Assembly (NCBI GenBank): GCA_023313575.1
Contig: JAJTTP010000002.1
Location: 1,054,001 to 1,118,000 of the forward strand
Source of the DNA: Eutypella sp. D-1
Lineage: Eukaryota; Ascomycota; Sordariomycetes; Xylariales; Diatrypaceae
Length of the DNA stretch: 64,000 nucleotides
Direction of reading: 5' to 3'
Shown here: positions 10,749 through 21,135 of the stretch, piece by piece
Position numbering within the stretch: the first letter of the stretch is position 1
Layout of the letters: each line of letters opens with the position of its first letter
Program-made: the position numbers and the translations under genes
The notes under the pieces: generated by a model
Told to the model about the DNA's origin: nothing
Databases searched by the model: none
What the model saw: only the letters and a program-made list of their open reading frames with translations

Positions 10749-11609
10749 CTACGCCACAACTTCTCTTTTCCCCAGGTCATAGCGGTCACCACTTTTGAGG
10801 AAGTAGAATATAGACGATTTGTCTGGCAGGTTCTTCAAGTCCCAGCCCTCACGCGACCAGAAAGTCCCGTCATAAACAATGACGTAGCTCGCACCGAACA
10901 CCTCTGCGTTGTCCCCGGATACGATGAGCGCTGTGTTCTCGTCTATACTGATGCCGAGGAGTTCCGGCCTTGCTTTCAGAATGTCGAACATGTCGAACTG
11001 GCGGTTGCGGACGAGAACGTGCTGATCGACGGCGGTGTCTTTGACGAAACCGAATCCAACCTGGTGGTCGCCTACCATGATCTGGTTGTTCTCCGTGTCG
11101 CCTCGGGCGAGGAAACTACCCTGGATCGAGGCCCCCGCTGAAGATCCGCCAATCACTCCGTTGCGCCCAAGCACATCCCAGAACAGCCTCTCTGACAAGG
11201 TGCCCGCATAGGCGTCGACCAGGCGCCACTGACGGCCTCCTCCGAACCATACACCCTTGGCCTCCGTTAGCGGCTTGGCGAACTCATCGGTGTCGGCGAT
11301 CTCGGGGTCGTATGTGTGGAGAACAGTGACATTCTTTGCTCCGAGCCTCCGGAAAGTCGGGGCTGGGGCCGAATTCTGGTCGTAAGATGTTTCGCCGCCG
11401 GCAGTGGGGATCACGACAATAGGAGCGGCATTGCCCCCAGCCAGATCGATCACTCGTTGATAAATGGAATCGCTCAGCGAGCCCCCGCCAACAATAACGA
11501 GCGACCCCTTCTCAGGCCCGACATACGAGGAGCCTCTCGTAATGCGATACGCCGAGCTAAGCGCGGTAAATGCTAGAGCCAGAGCAGATTTGAGTGTAAA
11601 GTAAGCCAT
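10749..11609 (-). CDS. secreted cyanophycinase-like peptidase (family S51)
   Basis: This single-exon gene of 286 residues starts at the ATG 11609-11607. An upstream in-frame ATG at 11687 would bury the signal peptide, so I prefer the downstream start. Residues 1 to about 20 form a hydrophobic signal sequence. The mature part shows the S51 fold marks: VIVGGGSLSD near 38, VIPTAGG near 66, WFGGGRQWRLVDAY near 121, the nucleophile elbow GGSSAGAS at 154-161 (Ser157) and DQHVLVRNRQ near 195. Cyanophycinases split multi-L-arginyl-poly-Asp into dipeptides. Secreted fungal relatives are known from genomes, but their natural substrate is uncertain, so this may be a peptidase for Asp-containing isopeptides or dipeptides. 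Prediction is strong for the family and weak for the substrate. Confidence 0.88.
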   Translation of the reverse strand: MAYFTLKSALALAFTALSSAYRITRGSSYVGPEKGSLVIVGGGSLSDSIYQRVIDLAGGNAAPIVVIPTAGGETSYDQNSAPAPTFRRLGAKNVTVLHTYDPEIADTDEFAKPLTEAKGVWFGGGRQWRLVDAYAGTLSERLFWDVLGRNGVIGGSSAGASIQGSFLARGDTENNQIMVGDHQVGFGFVKDTAVDQHVLVRNRQFDMFDILKARPELLGISIDENTALIVSGDNAEVFGASYVIVYDGTFWSREGWDLKNLPDKSSIFYFLKSGDRYDLGKREVVA

Positions 11610-13119
11610 GGCGTACGAAAATGACTTGCACAAAGTATGCGATAGTGTCCTGTGTTGGCCGCAGCAGGAAAAGGTAGATATTGGCAAGTCAGTGTCAATT
11701 TATAACCCCCTCATATTCACCTAGTCTCGGTACCTAGTTGAATCACATCATATTGCTACCAACTGACAGAAGCGTACAGTCGTGGTGGGGTTGGCCAAGG
11801 GGATACCAAATCGCGCCTTTTAGTACTTCGCCAAGAAGTCGAAGCATCGCCGCTATCAGCATTGGCATTAGCGAAGCAAGTATTTGACAAATATGTAGTG
11901 AGTGCTCTACAGCTGCACCGACGCCCAGGGTTAGTTCCTTTCCTGAGTGGTTCCTTGAATCCTTGCGGAATAGGGCTACAATGTTGCGAAATACGTCGAT
12001 ACAAGACATGAACAGGAGTATGAAAACCCCTTTCATCCATTATGTTACACTGCCAAAGTGACAGGGGCCTGAATATATTTCAACGATGCTACTCATCTTC
12101 CTTTTGGAGAGAGTCGGTCTTCCTAAGTTATGCAAAAAAAAAATTTTTGCTAGAAATATAAGTTGTAGTAAAAATGCAAGCTATGTGGATAAGGGTAGTC
12201 CAGAGAACAGGAAAGTTGAAATACATCGTAGCCGTTGTAGGTGAAGCTGGAGGTATCACGAGCGTAGAAGCTTGCCGTGGTTTCAATGAAGATTGCCGCA
12301 AACATTTTTGGGGGGACGCCAAACTTTTGCCATACTGTAGTGATATGGTGAACGTGTCAGAGGATCGGATACTGAGTGAGAAATAGAAAGCCCAAGGGTC
12401 ACTGAAGTGGCCTGATAGTATGGGCAAAGGCCTTAGAGTTATTGAACTCTGTCCCCTATTAGATATAGGGGGCGCGAATCCCCTCATGTATAGGAAAGTC
12501 TAGTCTATCGTAGCCCGTAGATAGGGGGAAGGGTTGCTCCTGGCGCCCCTGTCCTATTATCACGTGGTAAGTCTCTGGGAAAAGAAAATCACAATACCAT
12601 CACGAATAGTTTTTATGATTTAGAATTACAAGAATCGTCGATATCTATAGGCGTTGCCGGGATTAGCGACGAACGTTCTGGACCAAATTGCGTCCAATAT
12701 CAAGGTTGACGTCGTCGAACCGAGCCTCTCTTATAACTAGAAGTTCCATCAGCTTCCTCCCATCCACTCTGGGTCACTAGTTATTTCAGAACTCCGAGGT
12801 CCGTCATTAGGTTAATCGTGGAAGACTTGGGTATTTAGATGATACCTGTGACAGAAACTGACTTCATTTGCGGTTGAAATGAAAAGCAAACTGGGCTCCT
12901 TCCTATCTGACGGGGTGTTATGCGCCCAAACTAGTTCAGCAAAGCTTCCTGTATTGAAAGCGGATGCTATCAAAGTTAGAAAGTTGTATCATGATGTAGG
13001 AGGCTTCTGGCCGGTGGCTACTATAAGGATCTACTCGAGATACAGCGAGTTGCTGGGAGTAGTGGTAGCGGTGATAAGACATTATGTTTAACATACTTTC
13101 ACTCCGAATTAGAAGTGTC
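11610..13119. other. intergenic, possible eroded frames only
   Basis: Minus-strand frames at 12034-11743 and 12487-12128 contain hydrophobic stretches but match no family I recognise and are interrupted. A block near 12450-12540 has short GC-rich inverted words (CGTAGCCCGTAG, CCCCTATTAGATATAGGGG). No gene is called. Confidence 0.4.
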
Positions 13120-13557
13120 CTAAACGGTCCGCACGGTTTCAATCCATTTAAAGAGCTTCTTTTGCATGAGATGAATTTCGGACAGTTCTTTGCCACGTGG
13201 TTGGACACCTGCTAAGGGGCGTTTTCCGGAAATCATGGCTGGGTATTTGATACCTTCCCGTCTATCATTCATGATCGAGGCACTGATAGGCCTTGTATTC
13301 AAAATTACGCTCATACCACGTCGATATGTTCTGAAAATATGCTGGTAGTCGCCTTGCCTAGTACTATAATTTGGAATGTATAGGGCCATGCTCCAAAATC
13401 CGTCGCATCCATCCCCCCACGTAAGTACGACGCTGTTACGCCAAGGTCTTGAAATATAATAGATGATGCTGATTGCGAGGATTGTCTTTGATAAGTGAGA
13501 GACGTAATGATAAGGAAAGTGTGGTGGTTGCATCCCGAACCTTCTATTTGTTATCAT
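13120..13557 (-). CDS. hypothetical protein or remnant, 145 residues
   Basis: An ATG-initiated open frame occupies otherwise stop-rich DNA. It reads with protein-like composition, including VVLTWGDGCDGFW, NYSTRQGDYQHIFRTYRRG and a basic C-terminus. I cannot assign it to a named family. A second open frame just upstream on the same strand (13742-13560) is in a different phase, so this may be the 3' part of a longer broken or intron-containing gene. It lies head-to-head with the permease that starts at 13905. A chance frame is also possible. Confidence 0.3.
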   Translation of the reverse strand: MITNRRFGMQPPHFPYHYVSHLSKTILAISIIYYISRPWRNSVVLTWGDGCDGFWSMALYIPNYSTRQGDYQHIFRTYRRGMSVILNTRPISASIMNDRREGIKYPAMISGKRPLAGVQPRGKELSEIHLMQKKLFKWIETVRTV

Positions 13558-13904
13558 CGTCAGCCTCCCACCTTAGATAACGTCCCTGTCGTTGGCGGTA
13601 TCAGCATGAGCTGATTGGCGAAAGCTAGGCGGAGGTGCGACGTTCGGACCAGCACCGTTACATCTCGAAATCTCACCCTTATCATGGAACGTGTGGAGCG
13701 TGTTCCTGTTGATGTGCTAGCTAATTCGGCTTTATTATACAATGCCGATAGGCAATTTCCTCTTCATGTCCCAGTAGCCTGAGAGGTCTTGTTTATACTT
13801 GGCTCCTTAAAGAATGTTCTCATATGTGGCAAATAACTTTCTCGTATAATCTGCTAGTGTCGTCAGCCTACTAGCTATATCATAATCCGTCTTAATTGGT
13901 CAGT

Positions 13905-15778
13905 ATGACAGTACTAGCGAGTACGGGGGACTCAACGGAGCGCTCGGAGAAGGGCGTCTCTGAGCAGAGCCTCGAGCGCGACGCGCACGGGTACCAAATC
14001 GCCACTATCCCTGGGCAAGAACAAGTCAACGCTGCCGGATACAAGGATCAATTGAGGCGTCAATATGGCCTTCTTGGAATCGTAGGCATCGCATTGACTG
14101 TTGATAATGCATGGGCGGCTCTTGGCTCATCGATCTCTGTTTCAATCCGTAAGTTAGAGTCTCTGATCCCAAAATATCATAATAGCTGACATACTCTTCG
14201 AAACATAGTAAATGGCGGCCCCCCCGGCCTTGTCTTTGGCCTCATAGTGGCGGTGTTCTATTACTCATTTATCGGGCTGAGCCTAGCCGAGGTACGCAAC
14301 GATGCCACCTGTCCGACCCAGGGGGGTTCGAACCCCCTGTCCGAGTCACCTTGCTCACATGGAGATTGCTAACATCCCGAGAGCTTGCCTCGTCGGTACC
14401 AACTGCAGGCGGAGTCTACCATTGGGCTACGATTGCCGCGGGGCCGGAATGGGGTCGGATGGCCGGCTTCTTTACCGGCTGGATTAACTTTTACGGATGG
14501 ATGTTCGACCTCGCCGCGTTAATCCAGATCACCGCCAACATTCTTGTCGAGATGTATGCGACATGGCATCCAGATTACAAGACTGAGGCGTGGCACGTAT
14601 ATGTCACATACCTAGGCGTTCTCTGGATGTCAACACTGTTCGTAGTCTTTGCGAATCGGCTGATGCCCTACGCCCAGAGTGCAGGGATGTTCTTCGTCAT
14701 GGTGGGCGGAATCGTGACCATCATCGTTCTCGCGGCGATGCCATCAACACACGCCTCCAATCATTTCGTCTGGGGATCTTTCCAGGAGAATAATCTGACC
14801 GGTTGGCAGGGCGGCGTCGCTTTCCTGCTAGGGGTGTTAAACGGGGCTTTCACAGTGGGGACGCCCGATGCCATCACTCACATTGCCGAAGAGCTTCCGC
14901 GGCCGGAAAGGGACCTGCCCAAAGCGATCGGCCTCCAGATTGGGCTAGGTGGTCTGTACGCCTTCGTCTTCGCTATAGCCCTAAGCTACGCGATTACTGA
15001 TCTGGAAGCTCTGCAGACGGGCATTAACACATATCCGCTCGCTGGCATCTACCGTCAAGCCACCGGAAGTCCCGGCGGCGCGTTTGGACTGCTGTTTATC
15101 CTGTTCCTGAGCACTATCTGTTGCTGCCTTGGTACCGTCCTGACAAATTCGCGGACGTACTGGGCCCTAGCTCGTGATGAAGCGGTGCCCTTCTCGGGCA
15201 TTTTCAGCCGGGTCGACGAGGGCCTCAGCTGTCCGGTCTATGCAACACTATTCGTCTGCATCATTGCTAGTGCGCTGGGGGCTATCTCTCTGGGAAGCTC
15301 GAGCGCATTCCTCGCGTTGACCGGATCGTTTATTGTCCTGACCACTGTGTCATACGGAATTCCATTCGCAGCGAACATATTGACGGGTCGCAGATTTTTC
15401 CCTCCTGGCCCATTTCAACTTGGGAAGTTCGGTTGGGGTGTGAATATTACCGCCGTCCTGTTCATAATATTGTTCGACGTTTTCTTCTGCTTTCGTAAGT
15501 GCCGCGCAGTCTGTTAAACACTGGATAGAGCGTTGACTAGCCACCCAGCCTATTCTCTCCCTACCTCTGCGCCTGCTATGAACTACAACAGCGTAATCCT
15601 CGTTGGTATACTTGTTATATCCGGTTTATGGTGGCTGGTCCATGCGACGCATCACTACCCCGGGCCTAGGGTTATGCAGTTGTATATCTACGAGGATGCT
15701 TTACCCACGAGTTCCGTGGGCGATAGAGCATCCTTGAAGCCTGTTGAAACTATCAACAATCCACGTCCATTAGCATAA
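13905..15778 (+). CDS. APC-superfamily permease (amino acid/choline/GABA type)
   Basis: This is a plasma-membrane permease of the fungal amino acid/choline/GABA transporter family. Four exons are resolved: 13905-14148, 14209-14291, 14384-15494 and 15549-15778, giving 555 residues. The junctions restore family segments SVSILNGGPPGLVFG, SLAELASSVPTAGGVYHW and FCFPYSLPTSAPAMNYNSV. About 12 membrane spans are visible. The consensus VGTPDAITHIAEELPRP, typical of this group, lies mid-protein, and MNYNSVILVG marks the final helices. The first ATG in frame is at 13905, preceded by a TTG. The second intron (14292-14383) contains a tRNA T-arm-like palindrome. The substrate cannot be told from sequence. 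An amino-acid uptake link with the nearby S51 peptidase is conceivable but speculative. Confidence 0.92.
14322..14338. other. tRNA T-arm-like stem-loop inside a permease intron
   Basis: Bases 14322-14338 read as a 5-bp G/C stem around the loop TTCGAAC, the canonical T-psi-C arm pattern. They are followed by seven bases (GTCCGAG) in acceptor-stem position. No complementary CTCGGAC 5' arm, D arm or anticodon arm lies upstream, where the DNA is coding. This is therefore a fragment or a coincidental 16-bp palindrome (14322-14337) and not a tRNA gene. Confidence 0.4.
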
Positions 15779-16529
15779 AGCGGGGTGGTGGGGGATTCGG
15801 TTAACAGTAGCACGACGACGTTTGCACCTACGTTGCCCGAAGGCATAGTCGAACTTTTACTACCCATTTGCGGTCGGCGCTAGGAAGTGATCTCATGAAG
15901 TGGCCGATAGAAAAGAATCAATGGGCTAAGCCGGATTACTCCCTAGGCGACACAAAGCCGTGTCCTGGGAAGTGTTGAACCCCCCGTTTTAATACCGAAG
16001 CCCCGGTAATCCCAGCGAGGCCTAGAACCCAGAGGTGCCAGGGTGGGCAATACGGGCATTGCTGATCCGCGTCCCAAGAGCCCCGGATCGGGTCAGAATG
16101 CAAACGTTACACCCCACAAGTAGGTATTTATATGTCTAGGCCACAGAAAACAACCACCAGACTTTATGCCATCCATCTGTCGGTAGCTTTGCTCCCGGTT
16201 TAGGTGTATTAGATCCCACGATAAACATACCATTGATCATGCCCTAGCTTGGGCTCTTCTAAAGTTCAGTGTGACATGGTCCATCCCGCACGATCATTGG
16301 TGGAGTCGCAATTCGTCCATGAGATGGGACAGGGCTTTCGCCCCATACTTAGAAGGGCTCATGGAGTGCCATGATCCGCGATGGAGGCTCGGCACACGAT
16401 GGCGCACACGATGAGGCCCGTTCATATAAGTGCTTCATGATGTCGCAAGTTGCTCTTGAACCTTAGTTTACGGTGTCTGTTTTTGGCGAGAACTCATCCA
16501 TTATTATCTGGTCCTAGCTGCTACCGAAA
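15779..16529. other. intergenic, promoter of the mannanase gene
   Basis: No open frame with a recognisable product is present. The segment lies between two plus-strand genes and should hold the 3' end of the permease and the promoter of the mannanase. Confidence 0.5.
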
Positions 16530-17740
16530 ATGAAGTATCTCACAGTCAGCAGTCTTCTATCCTTGGCGCTGGCGACGAGTGCCGCAGCGCGCGCTGTCAC
16601 AAGCGCCGCCGCCGATGTTTCTGCAAGACAGAGCGAGTTCGTAACTATGGACGGCACACTGTTCAATATTGACGGAGTCAGCAAATACTATGCGGGCACT
16701 AACAGCTACTGGATCTCGTTCCTGACGAACAACGCGGACGTAGACCTGACGCTAGACCAGCTAGCCGAGGCAGGCCACAAGATCCTTCGCATCTGGGGCT
16801 TCAACGACGTAACCTCTGTACCAGGCGGCGGCACTGTATACTTCCAGCACCTGAGTGCAAGTGGGTCAACCATTAACACCGGTGCCAACGGCCTTCAGCG
16901 CCTCGACTACATCGTCGCAGCCGCCGAGAAGCGGGGAATCAAGCTGATTATCAATTTCGTCAACTACTGGGACGACTATGGGGGGATGTCGGCGTATACA
17001 CGGGCGTTCGGCGGGTCCAAGGACGGCTGGTACACCAACTCCGCAGCGCAGCGACAGTACCGCAAGTACATCGAGGCCGTAGTATCGCGGTTCGTCGACT
17101 CATCTGCCGTACTAGCCTGGGAGCTCGCCAATGAACCGCGCTGCAACGGCTGCGACACGAGCGTGGTCACGAAATGGGCTGCTGAAACCTCTGCCTTTGT
17201 CAAGAGCCTCGACCCTAACCATCTCGTCACGCTTGGAGATGAGGGTTTCGGTCTCGCTGGTGATGGCAGTTATCCTTACCAGTTCGGCGAGGGCCTCGAT
17301 TTCGCTGCCAACCTCAAGATAGACACTCTGGACTTTGGTACCTTTCATCTCTACCCGAGCCACTGGGGGACTAGCTTCGACTGGGGCAATGGCTGGGTGA
17401 AGTCGCATGCGGCAGCGTGCGCCGCGGCCGGGAAGCCGTGTGTGTTTGAGGAGTGTAAGTCATTTCCTCAGCCTCCCGAATCATGCGTATACGTCCCTTT
17501 CGTTTCCTTGTGACCTACTAACAGCTGTATGTAGATGGGGCACCGCAGAATCATTGCGCTATCCAGCGGCCTTGGCAGCTAACCTCAGTCGCGGCCGACG
17601 GCATGGCGGCTGACTTGTTCTGGCAGCTCGGCACGACACTGAGCACGGGGAAGACGCATGATGACACATTCACGATTTATGTTGGCGATGCTGATTGGAA
17701 ATGCCTTGTCACGGACCACGTCAATGCCATTACTAAATGA
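16530..17740 (+). CDS. secreted endo-1,4-beta-mannanase, GH5
   Basis: This extracellular enzyme is predicted to hydrolyse internal beta-1,4-mannosidic bonds of plant mannans. Two exons, 16530-17454 and 17535-17740, are joined across an 80-bp intron to restore FEEYGAPQNHC. The product has 376 residues. Residues 1 to about 20 are a signal peptide. The GH5 core shows [26 protein letters not shown], the acid/base in LANEP (Glu202), [12 protein letters not shown] and the nucleophile in VFEEYG (Glu307 or Glu308). There is no cellulose-binding module. Length and motifs match the Trichoderma Man5A type. The neighbours are unrelated. Confidence 0.93.
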
Positions 17741-18015
17741 AAGGGGTGTCTCTTTGCATCCGGCCCCGGCCCGTCTGAGAGTGTTGGGCGCATGCTGTTT
17801 CGTCTCCTTGGTGCCAAACATTCCTATACCATAAAGCTCTTCTCTCCTAAAGTACCAAAATTATGCCGTGGCCGTGAATATGTACGCTGCCTTTTAACAT
17901 CCACCCGCACTCCCCATGTATTTCCACCCCTTCCCCGTCGTCGGGGTTTCTTGCCGATGTCATTTCCGTGCAGGAATCGGCCTTCGCCCGATCCGCACCC
18001 AGAGTATGCCTACCA

Positions 18016-18468
18016 TCACGGGAGCAATGGCCAAAATCGTCGTAGTCGGGAGGCGATCCGTTTGAATTTCACTGGATCAATGTTATGACGGGTAGCAACT
18101 TGATCGAGCTTGGTATCTTTGCTCGGATTCACCACCTCTCGTACTGTGTGGTAATGAGGGGATCCGCAGAGGTAGGCAGCCACCCGATAGAATGCCCAGC
18201 GTGACGTAAACTTCCCCAGCATGTACGCGTATACGGGAGCGTGGTGGATGGTAAAAGAGGGAAGTTCCCGGATGGGGCAGCCATCGTATGCAGCCCGGCT
18301 GATAGTAAAGAAGACATCTGATGTCTCACTGATCCTTTCCACGGGCGTTTTTGCTTCACGGAGCTCCTGGAGCTCATCAAGCAGCCGCTCCTGGTGCCAC
18401 GATTGTGTCGGTTTCCGTGATAGACCCAGAAGTCTGTGCCACCGCCGCAGGATTGAAGTAAGAAGCAT
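18016..18468 (-). CDS. conserved fungal hypothetical protein, 150 residues
   Basis: The frame is intronless and starts at the ATG 18468-18466. The product is basic at both ends and carries the segment TPVERISETSDVFFTISRA followed by YDGCPIRELPSF. This resembles a small uncharacterised family I have seen in filamentous fungi, and no function is known to me. It has no signal peptide or clear membrane span. It is convergent with the mannanase gene across a 275-bp gap. I favour a real gene because the overlapping frames lack any such pattern. Confidence 0.6.
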   Translation of the reverse strand: MLLTSILRRWHRLLGLSRKPTQSWHQERLLDELQELREAKTPVERISETSDVFFTISRAAYDGCPIRELPSFTIHHAPVYAYMLGKFTSRWAFYRVAAYLCGSPHYHTVREVVNPSKDTKLDQVATRHNIDPVKFKRIASRLRRFWPLLP

Positions 18469-19080
18469 CTCTGTTGTCCGTTTGGATCAGGGGTAGAAGG
18501 AGTGTGTTTGGATTCGTTTGATGACTGGAAGGCAGTTCCGCCAATTGAAACCTTTGTTGGTCGACGCGTCAAATGGCGTTAGCAGGGGCGTGATGTTTCA
18601 GTACGCGCGTTGATTGGTACCGGTCGGTATGTTTCGGCTTGATGGTATAACGGAGTGTAAGAAAAGACGAATCATGAATTTATAGATCTCAAGCTATATG
18701 TATAGAATTGGGATAAAATTTTCATCTCCTTGTACGGAGGGGTACAACCGAATGAAAAGAGCCATCGACAATATGATCGAGCTTCAGAAGAGCGAATCAA
18801 GCTCCTAGTCGACAATGGGTAGCAAACGCCTTGTACTACGTGACTAACACTTAATTTCGTTCAAAATTGTCATTCAAACAGACATAGCTTAACGATTATT
18901 CGAATGATTACTCAAGGCATCATGTATACATCAAGCAGAAGCCAGTACCTACTGTGCCAGATGCTACAGGTATATTTACTATTGTGAATATAAGTCTGTG
19001 CAATTCCCTCACATTGTACCGATATTCAGAGCTTTCTAAAATTTTCCCATTGTCGTTCCCAAAAGACTTATGCACATGCC
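18469..19080. other. divergent intergenic region, no gene
   Basis: This AT-rich stretch lies between the small conserved protein (minus) and the kinase-HAD-UPRT fusion (plus) and presumably holds both promoters. No distinct motif stands out. Confidence 0.5.
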
Positions 19081-21135
19081 ATGTCGAGTTTTCAACTACA
19101 AGCCGACTATCAGGCTGGGCCCCTGTCTAAGCCTATAGTCATTGGAATCTACGGCCTCCCTGGTAGCGGGAAGTCTTATCTATTGCATCAACTGAAGGAA
19201 AAACTTGTTGAAGGGCCTTTCCAGATCTTCGAAGGATCTGAAGTCATCACTTCCCTCCATCCCGGTGGCCTCGATGCCTTCAAGAAACTCGCAGAGGACG
19301 ATAAAAAGGGGTGGCGCGAGCGGGCTATCGACACCATTGCGAACAAATGTGCGGGGTCAGGGCGTGCTGGCATTGTGTCCGGACATTACATGTTCTGGGA
19401 GGAAGGCGAAAATGCCGGACGCGTGGCTTGCACGAAGAACGACTTGAGGACTTACACCCATATCATCTACTTAGATGTCGATCCTGAGGTCATCTTAAGC
19501 CGTCGACTAAATGATGCTGAGAGAAGTCGCTCTCCTGTTTCTGTCGAGCACTTACGAAAGTGGCAAGAGGCCGAGAAGGTTGAGCTGCGCCAGCTTTGCA
19601 ACGATAACAGCATTCTTTTCTCGATGGTGCCTTCTGGACTGGAACTTTTCGACCACGTCTTGACCTTGGTGCAGGACTTTCAGCGCCATACGGAAGACTT
19701 CAACCTTTCCTGCACAAAAGAGAAGCTAGACGCAATTCTTGCTAGTAGCAATCACCCAATACAGTCGATGCTAGTGTTGGATGCCGACAGAACATTGGCC
19801 GCCGAGGACACTGGCCTTCTGTTTTGGGAATTCGCCGCTAGGCGTTATACCAACACTGCACACAGTTTGATGTTGAAAGACCTGTTCAGTGGTCCTCTAG
19901 GCTACTCGTATCTTGCATTTCGCCAGGCCGCCCTTCTATACGAGGCTGTATGCAATGATCACGACTTTGACCTACTCTGCGAGGAAGTGGCAACAGCGGT
20001 CACGATGCGGCCTGAGTTTGCCTCGCTTCTGAAACTGGCGGGGACACTGCCACATGTTGGCGCTGTAGTCATTACTTGTGGACTGCGCTACATATGGGAT
20101 AAGATCCTCGAAAAGGCAGGTCTGTCCGAAGTGGTTCAAGTCATTGGCGGAGGCCGTCTCGCCGACGGGTATGTCATCTCGCCGGACGTCAAAGGCTCCT
20201 TGATCCTTCACCTGCAGACCGTTCACGGGATATACGTTCGAGCTTTCGGAGATAGTCCAGTCGACCTGCCTATGCTCGCCCAAGCCCACGACGCTATCGT
20301 TGTGGTGGGCGAGGAGAACACACGAAGCAAGTCAATGGATGCGGCCTTGCTGGAAGCTATTGACAATGGCGGTCTCCAAGCCCGCCAAGTCTTGCTACCT
20401 CGGAATGTATCTCCACGGCTAGATACCAACAAACTTCCTCTAGTGGACATGTCCAGTCGAGGCTTCGCGGAGTCTTTCGTCTTCGACCTTCCGGGCAACT
20501 GTGGCCCTGGGCTACGCATACTTCATGCCACCGACAAAAAGGCAGCCAAACTTCTGATGACTCCTATGCGCGATGCCACAATCGCCGGTCCGGCCCTCAG
20601 AGATGCCCACTACAATGCCGGATGGTACTTGGCCACCGAATTTTTGACAGAACTCCTCGGTGTAGAGGAACACCCCATGAAGCATGTTCAAGGCAATATG
20701 ACTATCGGTCACCGGCTCCTCCACGAGAAGGAAACCCTAATTGTGCCCTTGATGCGTGGTGGTGAGCCCATGGCATTTGGTGTTAACGGGGCTTTCCCGC
20801 TCGCCCGTTTCGTGCACGCCAGGTACCCAAGCGACATCATGGCCTTGCACCTTGAAGATGTATACAACGTCATTCTCGTGGATTCTGTTATCAACAGCGG
20901 AAAATCGGTGGTAGACTTCGTCGGCCACGTGCAGGACTTGAGCCCCACAATCCGCATCGTAGTGGTGGCTGGTGTTGTCCAGGAGCAGGCGATTTCCAAG
21001 GGCGGCTTGGTTTATGAACACAGCCGGCATGCCGCGCTTGACCTCGTTGCTCTCCGCATTTCGGAGAACAAGTATTCAGGCAAAGGCGGTACGGATACGG
21101 GGAACCGGCTCTTCAACACCACCCACCTCGCTTAA
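19081..21135 (+). CDS. P-loop kinase / HAD phosphatase / UPRTase-like three-domain fusion protein
   Basis: An uninterrupted 684-codon frame fuses three nucleotide-metabolism folds. Residues about 17-200 are a P-loop kinase-like domain with Walker A GLPGSGKS (25-32) and a YLDVDPE segment near 130. Residues about 230-415 are a HAD domain with motif I DADRT (234-238), a motif II-like VVITCG near 329 and motif IV GDSPVDLPML (390-399). Residues about 455-684 are uracil phosphoribosyltransferase-like. That domain has LMRGGEPMAFG near 557, a PRPP-loop analogue VDSVINSGKS (600-609) and the C-terminal uracil-site pattern GTDTGNRLFNT (670-680). All three active-site signatures look retained, although the PRPP loop differs from textbook UPRT. 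The protein is probably cytosolic. Similar fusions exist in other fungal genomes to my knowledge, but I know of no characterised member. A role in pyrimidine salvage or nucleotide housekeeping is inference. Confidence 0.85.
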   Translation: MSSFQLQADYQAGPLSKPIVIGIYGLPGSGKSYLLHQLKEKLVEGPFQIFEGSEVITSLHPGGLDAFKKLAEDDKKGWRERAIDTIANKCAGSGRAGIVSGHYMFWEEGENAGRVACTKNDLRTYTHIIYLDVDPEVILSRRLNDAERSRSPVSVEHLRKWQEAEKVELRQLCNDNSILFSMVPSGLELFDHVLTLVQDFQRHTEDFNLSCTKEKLDAILASSNHPIQSMLVLDADRTLAAEDTGLLFWEFAARRYTNTAHSLMLKDLFSGPLGYSYLAFRQAALLYEAVCNDHDFDLLCEEVATAVTMRPEFASLLKLAGTLPHVGAVVITCGLRYIWDKILEKAGLSEVVQVIGGGRLADGYVISPDVKGSLILHLQTVHGIYVRAFGDSPVDLPMLAQAHDAIVVVGEENTRSKSMDAALLEAIDNGGLQARQVLLPRNVSPRLDTNKLPLVDMSSRGFAESFVFDLPGNCGPGLRILHATDKKAAKLLMTPMRDATIAGPALRDAHYNAGWYLATEFLTELLGVEEHPMKHVQGNMTIGHRLLHEKETLIVPLMRGGEPMAFGVNGAFPLARFVHARYPSDIMALHLEDVYNVILVDSVINSGKSVVDFVGHVQDLSPTIRIVVVAGVVQEQAISKGGLVYEHSRHAALDLVALRISENKYSGKGGTDTGNRLFNTTHLA

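Noticed and set aside
11743..12040. Hydrophobic minus-strand frames resembling a membrane protein
   Set aside because: Two overlapping frames of similar length exist, neither shows a recognisable family motif, and flanking DNA offers no consistent exon structure.
14302..14362. Complete tRNA gene in the permease intron
   Set aside because: Only a T-arm-like hairpin is present. The 5' acceptor, D and anticodon arms cannot be formed from the upstream coding DNA.
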